Assembly: GCA_900696515.1 (NCBI GenBank)
Contig: CAADGK010000133.1
Location: 1-64,000 of the forward strand
Length of the DNA: 64,000 bases
Reading direction: 5' to 3'
From: an uncultured Nitrosospira sp.
GTDB taxonomy: Bacteria > Nitrospirota > Nitrospiria > Nitrospirales > Nitrospiraceae
Part shown: positions 1 through 9,049 of the stretch, piece by piece
How the letters are laid out: each line of letters opens with the position of its first letter
How positions within the stretch are numbered: the stretch's first letter is position 1
The notes under the pieces: model-generated
What the model was told of the DNA's origin: nothing
Databases searched by the model: none
What the model saw: only the letters and a program-made list of their open reading frames with translations
Translations under genes and position numbers: made by a program

Positions 1-718
1 CCTGTCCATTCCAGGACCAATAGATACGGAACGCTTTGCCGCGGATTTTCTCCTCACGGACGTACCCCCAAAACCGACTGTCCAGGCTTTGGTCGCGATT
101 GTCGCCCATGACGAAATAGGACTCCTCCGGAACCGTCACTGGACCGAAATTATCGCGAGGGTTGACCGTCCCGTCGATGATGCCGGGATCAATGCGTTGA
201 GTAAAGGTTTTGTCATCAAGCGGCTGGCCATTTACCAAAACCACCTTGTTGCGTAACTGCACCGTATCCCCGGGCAATCCCACAATGCGCTTGATAAAAT
301 CCTTCTCCTCATCCTCAGGAAATCGAAAGACGATGATATCGCCGCGTTGCGGCTTGCCGAACGTGACGACGGTGGTGGACGTATAACAATTGACCGGCGG
401 AAAGCTCCATTGCAGTTTGCAGTCCGTCGGCCATTGCAAACCATAGGACAGCTTGCTGACTAAAATATGATCTCCGATCAGCAGGGTGGGAATCATGGAT
501 CCCGAGGGAATTTTAAACGCTTGCACGACAAACACGCGGATGGCGAACGCCAATAACATGGCGACGACGATCGCCTCCGCATATTCCCGTACGATGGACT
601 TGCGTCCCGCCTGGTCTCCGTTGTCGGCGAGCTTCGCGCCGGTCAACGAGGCCGGTTCACCAGGCCGTGATCCACCGGACAATTTGTCCGCATTGCGCTG
701 ATTGGAGTCAGGGCTCAT
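1..718 (-). CDS. lepB: signal peptidase I (3' end lies beyond the window edge)
   Basis: Minus-strand reading frame from ATG at 718, open to the window edge: [12 protein letters not shown]...[28 protein letters not shown]...[26 protein letters not shown]...[16 protein letters not shown]; signal peptidase SGSM and GDNRxxSxDSR motifs. Overlaps lepA stop by 4 nt. Confidence 0.95.
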   Translation of the reverse strand, partial: MSPDSNQRNADKLSGGSRPGEPASLTGAKLADNGDQAGRKSIVREYAEAIVVAMLLAFAIRVFVVQAFKIPSGSMIPTLLIGDHILVSKLSYGLQWPTDCKLQWSFPPVNCYTSTTVVTFGKPQRGDIIVFRFPEDEEKDFIKRIVGLPGDTVQLRNKVVLVNGQPLDDKTFTQRIDPGIIDGTVNPRDNFGPVTVPEESYFVMGDNRDQSLDSRFWGYVREEKIRGKAFRIYWSWNGQ

Positions 719-2514
719 TCTTCTCCGACCTTCAGAATCGCCAGGAAGGCTTCCTGCGGAACCTCGACGCTACCGACCGCTTTCATGCGTTTCTTTCCTT
801 CCTTTTGTTTCTCCAGCAACTTGCGTTTCCGCGTAATATCACCGCCATAGCATTTCGCCAACACATTCTTCTTCATAGCCCCGATCGTCTCGCGGGCGAT
901 AATCTTGCTCCCGATGGCCGCCTGAATGGCGATCTCATACATCTGCCGCGGAATCAATTCCTTCATTTTCTCGGCGAGTTGCCGTCCGCGCTGCACCGAC
1001 CGATCTTTATGCGTAATAAAGGACAAGGCATCGACCGTTTCACCGTTCAGCAAAATGTCGATTTTGACGAGATCAGATTCCCGATAGCCGATGAGCTCGT
1101 AATCCAGCGACGCATACCCTTGCGTGCGCGACTTGAGTTTATCGTAAAAATCGAGAATGACCTCATTGAGCGGCAGCTCGTAACTGATCATCACGCGCGT
1201 GGGATCGAGAAATTGCAGACTGCGCTGAATGCCCCGCCGTTCTTGGCAGAGCTGGAGAATGGCCCCCATATACCGCTCGGGCGTGATGACCGACGCGAGA
1301 ATAAACGGCTCTTCGAATGACTCGATACTGCTGGGCGCAGGGAGCTGGGATGGATTCATGACTTCCAGCACCTCGCCTTTGGTCGTCATCACACGATACA
1401 CAACGGTCGGAGCCGTGGTGAGGAGCGTCAAATTATACTCGCGCTCAAGCCGTTCCTGAATGATCTCCATATGCAGCAGGCCAAGGAACCCGCAGCGAAA
1501 TCCAAACCCCAAGGCCAGGGACGTTTCCGGTTCGTAGGCGAAGGATGAATCGTTCAACCGGAGCTTGACCAGCGCATCCCGCAAATCTTCATACCGGGCC
1601 GTATCAGTGGGGTAGAGCCCGCAGAACACCAGCGGCTTCACCTCTTTATACCCTGGAAACGGCTCGAGCGTGGGCGCCACTGCATCGGTCAACGTATCAC
1701 CGATCTTGACGTCCGCCACTTCCCGCATATTGGCACACAGATACCCGACCTCGCCGGTCAGCAGCTCCGTCTTCTTCGTGCGTTTGGGAGCAAAGTGTCC
1801 CACTTCCATCACTTCGAACGTCCGATCATTCGACATGACCTTGATCTTCATACCCGGCCGTATAGAGCCATCGACCACGCGCGTCAGCACGATCACTCCC
1901 TGATAGTTATCGAACCATGAATCGAAGATCAGTGCCTTGAGCGGAGCCTGCGGATCTCCTGACGGGGGCGGCACCCGAGCAATGACCGCCTCCAAGACCT
2001 CCGGCACGCCTTTGCCTTCCTTGGCGCTAATGGGAAGGGCATTATCGGCTTCAAGTTGCAACACATCTGCAATCGACTGCTTGGTCCCATCGACATCCGC
2101 GCTTGCGAGATCGATCTTATTGATCACCGGAATAATGGTCAGGTTGTTCGCCATCGCCAAATTCACATTGGCAATCGTCTGCGCCTGCACCCCTTGCGTC
2201 GCGTCAACCAGCAAGAGAGCCCCCTCGCAAGCCGCAAGACTCCGCGAGACCTCGTAGGTAAAGTCGACATGCCCCGGCGTATCGATCAAATGCAACGCAT
2301 ACGTCTTCCCGTCCCGGGCCTTGTACCGGATGGCCACTGCATGGGCCTTGATCGTAATACCACGCTCCCGCTCGAGGTCCATGGCATCGAGGATCTGATC
2401 TTTGGCCTCTCGGGCAGTGACTGCGCCAGTAGCTTCCAGGAACCGGTCAGCGAGGGTTGATTTGCCGTGATCGATATGAGCGATTATGGAAAAGTTGCGT
2501 ATAAGACTTTGCAA
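715..2514 (-). CDS. lepA: elongation factor 4 (LepA GTPase), TTG start
   Basis: 599 aa; [39 protein letters not shown], LepA C-terminal domain ([25 protein letters not shown]). Confidence 0.98.
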   Translation of the reverse strand: MQSLIRNFSIIAHIDHGKSTLADRFLEATGAVTAREAKDQILDAMDLERERGITIKAHAVAIRYKARDGKTYALHLIDTPGHVDFTYEVSRSLAACEGALLLVDATQGVQAQTIANVNLAMANNLTIIPVINKIDLASADVDGTKQSIADVLQLEADNALPISAKEGKGVPEVLEAVIARVPPPSGDPQAPLKALIFDSWFDNYQGVIVLTRVVDGSIRPGMKIKVMSNDRTFEVMEVGHFAPKRTKKTELLTGEVGYLCANMREVADVKIGDTLTDAVAPTLEPFPGYKEVKPLVFCGLYPTDTARYEDLRDALVKLRLNDSSFAYEPETSLALGFGFRCGFLGLLHMEIIQERLEREYNLTLLTTAPTVVYRVMTTKGEVLEVMNPSQLPAPSSIESFEEPFILASVITPERYMGAILQLCQERRGIQRSLQFLDPTRVMISYELPLNEVILDFYDKLKSRTQGYASLDYELIGYRESDLVKIDILLNGETVDALSFITHKDRSVQRGRQLAEKMKELIPRQMYEIAIQAAIGSKIIARETIGAMKKNVLAKCYGGDITRKRKLLEKQKEGKKRMKAVGSVEVPQEAFLAILKVGEE

Positions 2515-2543
2515 ATCCTAACTCATTGGTAAAAAATCGGTTC

Positions 2544-2572
2544 ATTATAGTAACTGCCTCCTGGGTTGTCAA
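2544..2572 (-). promoter_or_regulatory. consensus sigma70-type promoter for lepA
   Basis: Reverse complement reads TTGACA-N17(ACCCAGGAGGCAGTTAC)-TATAAT, 30 nt upstream of the lepA TTG start. Confidence 0.75.
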
Positions 2573-2594
2573 AGCGATTACACCCACCTATAAC
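2566..2594 (+). promoter_or_regulatory. putative divergent promoter facing the tandem repeat
   Basis: TTGTCA-N17-TATAAC on the plus strand, sharing the -35 region with the lepA promoter. Confidence 0.4.
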
Positions 2595-2607
2595 CATGCG
2601 CCACTCC

Positions 2608-3018
2608 GAGCTCTCGCCTCGTGGACCAAGGGCGGTGAACATCCATGATTCAGTGATGTATCGTCCCCTCGTCGTGGTCAAGACTCTGATGATCGATACT
2701 GCAGCGACTCGATTGGACGCCAGCAGCAAAACTCGCCGCTCGCACGGATACTGCACTTCTGATTTGAACTCACAGCGAAGATTGGATAGATATAGGTATC
2801 CGACCTCTTTATAACATTTGAGCGCTCGCCTTATAGACCAAGGAGGGTGAACATCCACGATTCAGTGATGTATCATCCCCTCATCGTGGCCAAGACTCAG
2901 ATGATCAACTCTGGCAGCGAATCGATCGGACGCCAACGAAAATACTCGCCGGTCGCGTGGACATTGCTAAGCTCATAGCGTAAATTGTTCATATATAGGT
3001 TTCCGACCCCTTATTATT
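2608..3018. repeat. imperfect tandem duplication, two units of about 205-212 bp
   Basis: Unit 1 GAGCTCTCGCCTCGTGGACCAAGGGCGGTGAACATCCATGATTCAGTGATGTATCGTCCCC (from 2608) vs unit 2 GAGCGCTCGCCTTATAGACCAAGGAGGGTGAACATCCACGATTCAGTGATGTATCATCCCC (from 2820); ends TATAGGTATCCGACCTCTTTAT (2791) vs TATAGGTTTCCGACCCCTTATT (2994). Confidence 0.85.
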
Positions 3019-3144
3019 CTTCAGATGGATTCCCTGTTGTATCGAGATATGGTCGCCCCTCATTGACTTCTTCCAAGAGACGGATTTCGTTATATCGTTG
3101 TAGCTCGTATGCTGATAGCGTTGCGATAAGATGGAGATTCGAAA

Positions 3145-3867
3145 TCATGGGTGCCTCCGGCTTGAATGGGCTTTGTAGCGATAATCACAGCGTGTGCGAT
3201 AATTAATTGCGTGCAAAGGGGAGGCAACGGACAGGGTTCCGTTCCTGAAGCCAAGGTCTCCCCCCCAATGGGTGAGATAGACCCGCTCCTTGAACAGAAA
3301 GATGTCCGCTCGATCATAGAAGGAAATGCTCTTGCTTTTCTCCACGTCTATCTGCACTTTCTCTGGATCCAGCACATAGAATGCGCGACCTGCAAGACCA
3401 GCAAAATTCGATTCATTGGCAGGATCACAGTCTGCACGTTCGTATTGCAGTACAGCTTCATTGGCAGTCGTTCCATTCCGCTCAAAATCGATATTCGCCA
3501 GGGCAAGTCGAATCCGTCCGCTTGCAATATGTTCCTTAAACCAAGCAATCAACTTTTCTCGGTTACGGATATATTCTTCTTCTCTGTGAAGCTTCTGGCG
3601 TTCGATCTGCTCAAGTAGGCCTAGGTTCTCCACTGCGTCCATCGGCTGCCAAACCGGCTTGCTGAATTCCGGGAATTTAGGATTGACTTTCCGCTCGCAG
3701 ACCATCGGAGGATCATTGGGAAACGAATTGAGGTTCTTGAGATAGGCTTCGCAGACATCAATCCCCTTACCAACAACCAGCGCGTAGTCTCCTGCCGACG
3801 CCATATCAGCGATCAGCAGCCAGAACAAGCCCACCACCAGACCTGACCTTGTACGCAATCGTTTCAT
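3145..3867 (-). CDS. hypothetical exported protein
   Basis: 240 aa ORF with N-terminal signal peptide (MKRLRTRSGLVVGLFWLLIADMASAG); no family recognised. Confidence 0.7.
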   Translation of the reverse strand: MKRLRTRSGLVVGLFWLLIADMASAGDYALVVGKGIDVCEAYLKNLNSFPNDPPMVCERKVNPKFPEFSKPVWQPMDAVENLGLLEQIERQKLHREEEYIRNREKLIAWFKEHIASGRIRLALANIDFERNGTTANEAVLQYERADCDPANESNFAGLAGRAFYVLDPEKVQIDVEKSKSISFYDRADIFLFKERVYLTHWGGDLGFRNGTLSVASPLHAINYRTRCDYRYKAHSSRRHP

Positions 3868-4027
3868 GCCGCTCCTCTCTCAAAACGCTAGCATACTACT
3901 CCTTCGCCTTCGGCTGCCTGCCTGCCCGGACGCTCCCCAGCACTTGTTGCATCTGCTGATGCAGTCGCGCCAGGGAAGCAACGCCCATCGCCACGCAAGC
4001 CACACGGCCAAATCAGACGTCTCACTC

Positions 4028-4090
4028 GTCTATCGAGTCTGTCTCGTATCGGACCAGATAGACCGAATGGACCAGACAGACGAGATGACC
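4028..4090. repeat. CTGTCT/GACAGA-type low-complexity repeat with inverted arms
   Basis: CTCGTCTATCGAGTCTGTCTCGTATCGGACCAGATAGACCGAATGGACCAGACAGACGAG; CTCGTCT...AGACGAG and GTCTGTCT...AGACAGAC are inverted. Confidence 0.6.
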
Positions 4091-4246
4091 GCGCAAGAGA
4101 GCCAAAGTCCAGATAGGCCGTCCCCTTCGCCACACCGACGTTCGTATAATTCGCGGCACGCGGGTGGGCGGAGGAATTGGACGGTTTCAACCGGACATTG
4201 AGCGCAAGGATGCGGTGCTGCTTGAGTTAGCTCATTCGCCTCAAGT

Positions 4247-4690
4247 TCAGCGTGGCAGCTTTCTGCGCAGTGGGTTCTGCCAGTGCAACTGCGGAAACCG
4301 AGCAAAGTCACCATCCGTACTCTGGAGTGTCAGCCCATGCTCAATGGCCAACGCAGCGAGGTGGGCATCCGGGACGAGGTTCGCTCCCACTTCGGTTTCC
4401 AGGAGCAACGATCCTAAGATGGCAGCATGGCGATCGGTCGGCAAGGGAATCCACACTGCTGGCAAGGCGAGCCACTCGTTGACCTGCGCCCAGGCGTTGT
4501 CGATGCTGAGCGGACGGTTGAAGGCTTTGGGATTCGTCCCAATCCGAATAAATGCCAGAAGCGTCGGCCAAGGTAATCCTACTCGATGTCCACTGTTCAG
4601 TTGATCTTCCAACCAGTGACGAGCGTGCTGATGGTAGGAATACTCTTTGACTTTTGCATAGAGCAGGAGATTGGCATCGATGATGATCAC
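4247..4690 (-). CDS. PIN-domain ribonuclease toxin (VapC-like)
   Basis: 147 aa; MIIIDANLLLYA start, VPDAHLAALAIEHGLTLQSTDGDFARFPQLHW C-terminal PIN acidic motif; start overlaps the upstream antitoxin stop. Confidence 0.88.
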   Translation of the reverse strand: MIIIDANLLLYAKVKEYSYHQHARHWLEDQLNSGHRVGLPWPTLLAFIRIGTNPKAFNRPLSIDNAWAQVNEWLALPAVWIPLPTDRHAAILGSLLLETEVGANLVPDAHLAALAIEHGLTLQSTDGDFARFPQLHWQNPLRRKLPR

Positions 4691-4935
4691 TTAGCCTGTT
4701 CGTCCTCAATGGCGGCGAGCACCTCGGCAATGTTGTCGAGGTTTGGCAAGCGCGGCCCGAGGGAAACCGGGTGCAGCGCGTAGGGCTTTGACGGTTTTGT
4801 TGCAGGCGTCTCTAAGTGATCCAGTCCGACGCGCAAGGCTGAGTTGACGACCTCTTTAAAAGTCTGATCCCGTCGCTTGCGGAGCCCTTTGAGCCGTGCT
4901 GCTACATCGCGGTCGAGTGTCACGGTGGTGCGCAT
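4687..4935 (-). CDS. ribbon-helix-helix antitoxin (VapB-like)
   Basis: 82 aa; MRTTVTLDRDVAARLKGLRKRRDQTFKEVVNSALRVGLD, coupled to the PIN toxin. Confidence 0.8.
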   Translation of the reverse strand: MRTTVTLDRDVAARLKGLRKRRDQTFKEVVNSALRVGLDHLETPATKPSKPYALHPVSLGPRLPNLDNIAEVLAAIEDEQAK

Positions 4936-4961
4936 GCATCAGAATATACGCATCTTGATGC
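4936..4961. promoter_or_regulatory. putative TA autoregulatory operator
   Basis: GCATCA-N14-TGATGC, with nested GCATC-TT-GATGC palindrome, directly abutting the antitoxin ATG. Confidence 0.5.
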
Positions 4962-4976
4962 TTTTATGCAACAAGG

Positions 4977-5006
4977 TTGTCAAAGTGATCGCACCCCACC
5001 TATAAT
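4977..5006 (+). promoter_or_regulatory. putative promoter for bioA
   Basis: TTGTCA-N18-TATAAT upstream of bioA; near-identical to the site at 2564-2600. Confidence 0.5.
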
Positions 5007-5133
5007 CACGCACGGCACACGAAGCGGGTACTTCGGCATTCGTCACTAGTCATCAGTCAATCTCCCAGAAATTCTTTTCGGCATCCGCGATTGACGATTT
5101 ACCACTGCCCAATGCCCCTGCAACTTAGCGACT

Positions 5134-6534
5134 ATGAGCCAACAACCTTCCGCCAGACAATTGAGAAACTGGGACCGACGCTATCTCTGGCATCCGTTTA
5201 CCCAGATGCAGGAGTGGGAGCAGGAGGAACCACTCATTATCGAACGAGGGAAAGGCTCTTATCTCATCGATACCGATGGCAAGAAGTATCTCGACGGCAC
5301 CTCATCCATTTGGGTTAATGTCCATGGCCACCGCCATCCAATCCTCGATCGCGCCATCAAAAAGCAGCTCGACAAGATCGCCCACTCCACATTTCTTGGG
5401 CTCTCAAACCCGCCGGCGATTGAGCTCGCCCGTGAGCTGATCCGCATTGCTCCCAAAGGCCTCACCCGTGTTTTCTATTCAGACAATGGCTCAACAGCAG
5501 TTGAGATTGCATTAAAGATGGCCGTCCAGTACTGGCAGCAACATCATCCTGAAGCCGGTCCAAAGAACACGTTCCTCCATCTGAAACTCGCCTATCATGG
5601 GGATACGATTGGAGCCGTGAGCGTCGGCAATATTGACCTATTCCATGCCCGCTTCAAACCACTCCTCTTTCCCACGGTGGAGGCGGAGCCCCCCCACTGC
5701 TACCGCTGTCCGCTCAAGCTTGCATACCCCTCCTGCCACATGGCCTGCACGGAGCCGATCGAAGTGATCGTAAAGAACCGCCATCGGGATTTGGCTGGTG
5801 TGATCATCGAACCGATCATGCAAGCCGCCGCCGGCATGATTCCCCAGCCGCCAGGCTACTTGAAACGCATCCGTGAGCTCTGCACACAACACCGGGTACT
5901 CATGATTACTGACGAAGTGGCAACAGGCTTTGGACGAACGGGTAAGATGTTCGCCTGCGAGCACGAAGGCGTCACGCCCGATCTGATGGCGATCAGCAAA
6001 GGGCTCACCGGCGGATACATGCCGCTGGCGGCAACCTTAACAACGGATGACATTTATCAAGGTTTTCTTGGGCGCTACGACCAGTTCAAAACCTTCTTCC
6101 ATGGTCACAGTTTTACCGGCAACCCGCTGGGCTGTGCCGTGGCGCTTGCGAGCCTCCATGTGTTTCGCCAGGAAAAGACGCTCACCCAACTCTCTTCCAA
6201 GATCACGCTGCTCACCCGATTGCTCACACCGCTCGCAGCGCTCCCTCAAGTCGGCGACATTCGCCAGCGAGGATTCATGGCTGGAATCGAATTGGTCATG
6301 AACAAAGAGACGAAGGCCCCCTTCCCACTCAGCGCGAAGGCTGGCCACCGCGTGGCAGCCATTGCGCGGTCAAAGGGATTGCTGTTGAGACCCATCGGGA
6401 ATGTGCTCGTGCTCATTCCACCGCTCTCGATTTCCAAAGACGAATTGAAGAAAATGGTGGAAATCCTCAAGCAATCCATAGAGACTCTGCAGATCGATCC
6501 ATGTCCAACCCATCAGACGCACCACAAGCGGTAA
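5134..6534 (+). CDS. bioA: adenosylmethionine-8-amino-7-oxononanoate aminotransferase
   Basis: 466 aa; RYLWHPFTQMQEW, YHGDTIGAVSVG, DEVATGFGRTGKMFACEHEGVTPDLMAISKGLTGGYMPLAATL. Confidence 0.95.
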   Translation: MSQQPSARQLRNWDRRYLWHPFTQMQEWEQEEPLIIERGKGSYLIDTDGKKYLDGTSSIWVNVHGHRHPILDRAIKKQLDKIAHSTFLGLSNPPAIELARELIRIAPKGLTRVFYSDNGSTAVEIALKMAVQYWQQHHPEAGPKNTFLHLKLAYHGDTIGAVSVGNIDLFHARFKPLLFPTVEAEPPHCYRCPLKLAYPSCHMACTEPIEVIVKNRHRDLAGVIIEPIMQAAAGMIPQPPGYLKRIRELCTQHRVLMITDEVATGFGRTGKMFACEHEGVTPDLMAISKGLTGGYMPLAATLTTDDIYQGFLGRYDQFKTFFHGHSFTGNPLGCAVALASLHVFRQEKTLTQLSSKITLLTRLLTPLAALPQVGDIRQRGFMAGIELVMNKETKAPFPLSAKAGHRVAAIARSKGLLLRPIGNVLVLIPPLSISKDELKKMVEILKQSIETLQIDPCPTHQTHHKR

Positions 6535-6540
6535 CATCCT

Positions 6541-7749
6541 ATGCCCTCTACGCAAACCTGTGATTTTCTCGTCATCGGCGGTGGAGTCATCGGCCTCAGT
6601 ATCGCACGTGAGCTCCGCAAACGACGCACAGACGCCAGCATCCTCTTGATCGAAAAGGAGTCCTCCTGTGGGGCTCATGCCAGCGGACGCAATAGCGGGG
6701 TACTCCACGCCGGATTCTACTACTCACCCGACAGCCTGAAAGCCAAATTTACACGGCTTGGAAATGAGCGACTCACTGCATACTGTGACGAGAAGCAAAT
6801 CTCCCTCAACAAATGCGGAAAGCTTGTCGTCGCCAAAGATGCCGCGGATTTGCCGTCACTTGATGAATTATTCCGTCGGGGCCAGATCAACGGCATCGAC
6901 CTCCAGCCCCTCACGGAAGCTGAAGCCAAGTCGATCGAACCTCGAGTCAAAACGTATCAACGGGCACTGTTCTCCCCCCACACGTCCACCGTCAACCCTC
7001 TCCATGTCGTCAATGCAATGCAGCAGGATGCGATCCGTGAGGGGATTCACATTCAGTGCGGCACCGCCTATCGAGGCCGAGACAATGAGACGGTTCGGAC
7101 CGACCAGGAGCGCATTGTCGCCGGGTATGTCGTCAATGCTGCAGGTCTCTACGCCGATAAAATCGCCATGGACTATGGCTTTTCTGAAAAGTATCGGATC
7201 CTCCCGTTCAAGGGACTCTATCTGTATTCCGACGAGCCCCCCGGTTCGATTCGCACCAATATTTATCCCGTTCCGGATCTGAGAAACCCGTTCCTTGGTG
7301 TGCATTTCACCATCACGGCTGATGGAAAGGCCAAGATCGGCCCGACCGCCATCCCGGCCATGTGGCGTGAAAATTACGAAGGGTTCGGCAATTTCGATCT
7401 CGGTGAGCTGATGGAAGTCGCAAGCCGTGGGCTCGGACTGTTGACTGGAGCAGGGTTCGACTTCAGACGTCTCGCACTGGAGGAAATTACCAAGTACTCT
7501 CGAAGTAAGATGGTGTCGCTGGCATCCGTCCTTGCAGAAGGAGTCGACGAACGCAACTATCAAAAGTGGGGGCGCCCCGGCATTCGAGCCCAGCTACTCG
7601 ATATCACCAAGAAGAAGCTCGAAATGGATTTTGTCCTGGAAGGAGACCATCGTTCCATGCACGTCCTGAACGCGGTCTCTCCGGCCTTTACCTGCTCACT
7701 CCCCTTCGCCGGCTACGTCTGCGACCACATCGACAAGGCGACCGCCTGA
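6541..7749 (+). CDS. lhgO: L-2-hydroxyglutarate oxidase-type FAD-dependent oxidoreductase
   Basis: 402 aa; DFLVIGGGVIGLSIARELRKR, HASGRNSGVLHAGFYYSPDSLKAKF, FKGLYLYSDEPPGSIRTNIYPVPDLRNPFLGVHFT. Confidence 0.9.
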   Translation: MPSTQTCDFLVIGGGVIGLSIARELRKRRTDASILLIEKESSCGAHASGRNSGVLHAGFYYSPDSLKAKFTRLGNERLTAYCDEKQISLNKCGKLVVAKDAADLPSLDELFRRGQINGIDLQPLTEAEAKSIEPRVKTYQRALFSPHTSTVNPLHVVNAMQQDAIREGIHIQCGTAYRGRDNETVRTDQERIVAGYVVNAAGLYADKIAMDYGFSEKYRILPFKGLYLYSDEPPGSIRTNIYPVPDLRNPFLGVHFTITADGKAKIGPTAIPAMWRENYEGFGNFDLGELMEVASRGLGLLTGAGFDFRRLALEEITKYSRSKMVSLASVLAEGVDERNYQKWGRPGIRAQLLDITKKKLEMDFVLEGDHRSMHVLNAVSPAFTCSLPFAGYVCDHIDKATA

Positions 7750-7755
7750 CGCGCT

Positions 7756-8553
7756 TCAACACAGACGGACTTCTTCACCTATGCCGACCTGCAGACAACG
7801 TACCGCACTGTCTTCCTGCAAGAAGATTTCCAGATTCCCTTCGCTATTGATCAGGGCAGACGGACTCTGACGATGCCCCTGGCTGTAACTTCCGACTACA
7901 TCACCGATGATATAGGCGCCGATATGAATTTCCACGGATTGTCCTGTCGCGCCTCGAAACTCTTGAATCTGTCTCGCCGTGATGTTCGAAATGAGATTCC
8001 CAAAGCGATCGATCGATACGATCTTCCCAATCAGCACATCCTCGTGGCACACCGGCGTCGCAACGGCACGCCGAATCGGGTCATGGACGACCGGCCCGAA
8101 AAACGACGGCGGAACTCCCTTGCTCAACCACGCAGCAGCCGGTGCGAACACGTCTCGTCCGTCAAAGGTCGATCCGGCCGTTTCCAAACGATATTGCGGA
8201 TTGTTGATCTGCCAGACCTTGGCGCCGACCTCCTGTTCCAAAATTTCCGTAAACAACCCGTTATCCGGACCGACAAAAATCGACCCCGCGGCAGACACGA
8301 GCAAGGCCCGCCGCTCGGTTCCGACACCGGGATCAACGACGGCGACATAAATCGTTCCGGATGGAAAATAACGATAACAGGATTTCAGAAAATACCCGGC
8401 TTCCTGGATCTGATGGGACGCGATCTGATGAGAAAGATCGACGATGTGTGCGGACACATTGATCGAGAGAATCACCCCCTTCATGCTGGCGACGAAACTA
8501 TCCCGTTCTCCAAAGTCGGTCAGCAAGGCGATGAGGGGTCGCGCCTCCGGCAC
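7756..8553 (-). CDS. SAM hydrolase / SAM hydroxide adenosyltransferase (DUF62)
   Basis: IALLTDFGERDSFVASMKGVILSINVSAHIVDLSHQI...VVDPGVGTERRALLV...GPDNGLFTEIL; ORF opens at 8595, but a GTG at 8553 right after the greA TGA fits better. Confidence 0.9.
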   Translation of the reverse strand: MPEARPLIALLTDFGERDSFVASMKGVILSINVSAHIVDLSHQIASHQIQEAGYFLKSCYRYFPSGTIYVAVVDPGVGTERRALLVSAAGSIFVGPDNGLFTEILEQEVGAKVWQINNPQYRLETAGSTFDGRDVFAPAAAWLSKGVPPSFFGPVVHDPIRRAVATPVCHEDVLIGKIVSIDRFGNLISNITARQIQEFRGATGQSVEIHIGAYIIGDVVGSYSQGHRQSPSALINSEGNLEIFLQEDSAVRCLQVGIGEEVRLC

Positions 8554-8554
8554 G

Positions 8555-9049
8555 TCAACATTCCTCGAATTTGATCTCCACGACTTCGTACTCAACCGTC
8601 TTGACCGGAGTCGTCACTTCGACAAAATCGCCGACACGTTTCCCGATCAGCGCACGTCCGACAGGGGACTGCACTGAAATCTTGTTGAACTTCATGTCGG
8701 CTTCGTCTTGTCCGACCAACATATACTGTTTCTTGGTTTGCGATTCCTGCTCGACGACCAAGACCGTGGCACCAAAAACAACCGTCTCGCTGGTACGCCC
8801 GGTTATTTCTACAATGCGCGCGTCAGCGATCTTCCCCTCCAGTTCGGAGATTCTGGACTCAATGAACCCTTGGCGCTCTTTGGCGGCATCATATTCTGCA
8901 TTCTCACTGAGATCGCCATGCGCCCGCGCTTCGGCAATCGCTTCGATCACCTTCGGACGCTCGACTTTGCGCAGTCGGCCTAATTCAGCCTGTAACGCTT
9001 CATAACCTTTCTTGGTGATTGGTGTGGGCATGCTCCGGTTACTCCTCAA
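8555..9049 (-). CDS. greA: transcription elongation factor GreA
   Basis: 164 aa; [69 protein letters not shown]. Confidence 0.96.
   Translation of the reverse strand: MRSNRSMPTPITKKGYEALQAELGRLRKVERPKVIEAIAEARAHGDLSENAEYDAAKERQGFIESRISELEGKIADARIVEITGRTSETVVFGATVLVVEQESQTKKQYMLVGQDEADMKFNKISVQSPVGRALIGKRVGDFVEVTTPVKTVEYEVVEIKFEEC

Noticed and set aside
667-1320. 217-aa plus-strand ORF
   Set aside because: Fully antisense to lepA; low-complexity shadow ORF from codon bias.
2523-2858. 111-aa minus-strand ORF over the tandem repeat
   Set aside because: The frame is not maintained between the two repeat units, so coding is unlikely.
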